Positions 63,705-64,000 of a stretch of 64,000 nucleotides of DNA are shown here, piece after piece. A program made the position numbers and the translations under genes. The stretch lies in NCBI GenBank assembly GCA_963070105.1, contig OY718807.1:9858483-9922482 (forward strand), read 5' to 3'. Positions within the stretch are counted from its first letter, which is position 1. Each line of letters opens with the position of its first letter. The DNA is from Litomosoides sigmodontis. Its lineage: Eukaryota > Nematoda > Chromadorea > Rhabditida > Onchocercidae. The notes below the pieces were generated by a model that saw only the letters and a program-made list of their open reading frames with translations, made no database searches and had not been told where the DNA came from.

Positions 63705-64000
63705 CTGTAACATTTCCTCTTTAAGTTATAAACTAATTAATAGTAAGCGACGCGATGGATAAATTTGCGCAATAAATATGAAAACTAAAATGTCTCATAA
63801 TTTCTTCCACGTGACAAGCGTTATTGTCTACAGTGCGAACGAGAGGAAGACGAGCGTCGGTTTTGATTGATCTATTTACTAACCAAGCGATAAATCTAAA
63901 ACGTTTAGGTGACAACCCACTACTTCTCGTTCGGTAAATCATCCAGAAACAGTGAGTGTCTGTCGTTTTCTTCGCACCTACGGACTGCTAATTGAATTCA
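63705..64000. other. Upstream flank of the astacin-like locus
   Basis: An open minus-strand frame at 63733-63942 (MIYRTRSSGLSPKRF) could be decayed astacin N-terminal sequence, but I see no motif that proves it. Nothing else is recognisable. Confidence 0.25.

Overview
The window is nuclear DNA of a nematode. It is AT-rich, and every gene is split into many small exons (about 60 to 370 bases) separated by introns of about 100 to 700 bases with GT..AG borders. Three genes have a splice-acceptor-like tract just before the start codon, as expected of nematode spliced-leader trans-splicing. The proteins read most like C. elegans ones, above all the TMC channel. Base composition and gene style fit a clade III parasitic nematode, possibly a filarial worm. 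That last step is inference, because no species-specific marker is visible. All gene models were joined by eye from homology and splice sites, so many exon borders are approximate.

Layout from left to right. At 1-6460 (-) is SMC5, with its 3' part cut by the window edge. At 7356-11105 (+) is sorting nexin 17, divergent from SMC5. At 13475-13809 (-) is a small putative secreted Pro/Gly/Cys/Tyr-rich peptide that I do not recognise. At 14794-26276 (-) is a large TMC mechanotransduction-channel gene with more than 25 exons. About 11 kb then follow without a convincing gene. At 37406-42070 (-) is VPS52 (GARP/EARP tether), carrying a long (TA)n tract in one intron. At 42947-46417 (-) is SDHA, the mitochondrial succinate dehydrogenase flavoprotein. 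At about 48935-49901 (-) is a broken partial SDHA copy that keeps the parent's intron position. At 51373-55161 (-) is an SLC17-family transporter. About 7 kb of gene-poor, low-complexity sequence follows, and a degenerate astacin-like metalloprotease lies at 62543-63704 (-).

The genes do not form one pathway. SMC5 acts in genome maintenance, SNX17 and VPS52 in endosome sorting and endosome-to-Golgi traffic, SDHA in the TCA cycle and respiratory chain, and TMC and SLC17 in the plasma or vesicle membrane. SDHA and VPS52 lie head-to-tail on one strand 0.9 kb apart and could be co-transcribed.

I found no mobile element, CRISPR array, bacterial insertion or clearly new system. The points most worth a second look are the unprocessed SDHA pseudogene, the decayed astacin, the small secreted peptide, a cluster of TTCGAA palindromes at 27.75 kb, and an unresolved in-frame TGA in the SNX17 model.
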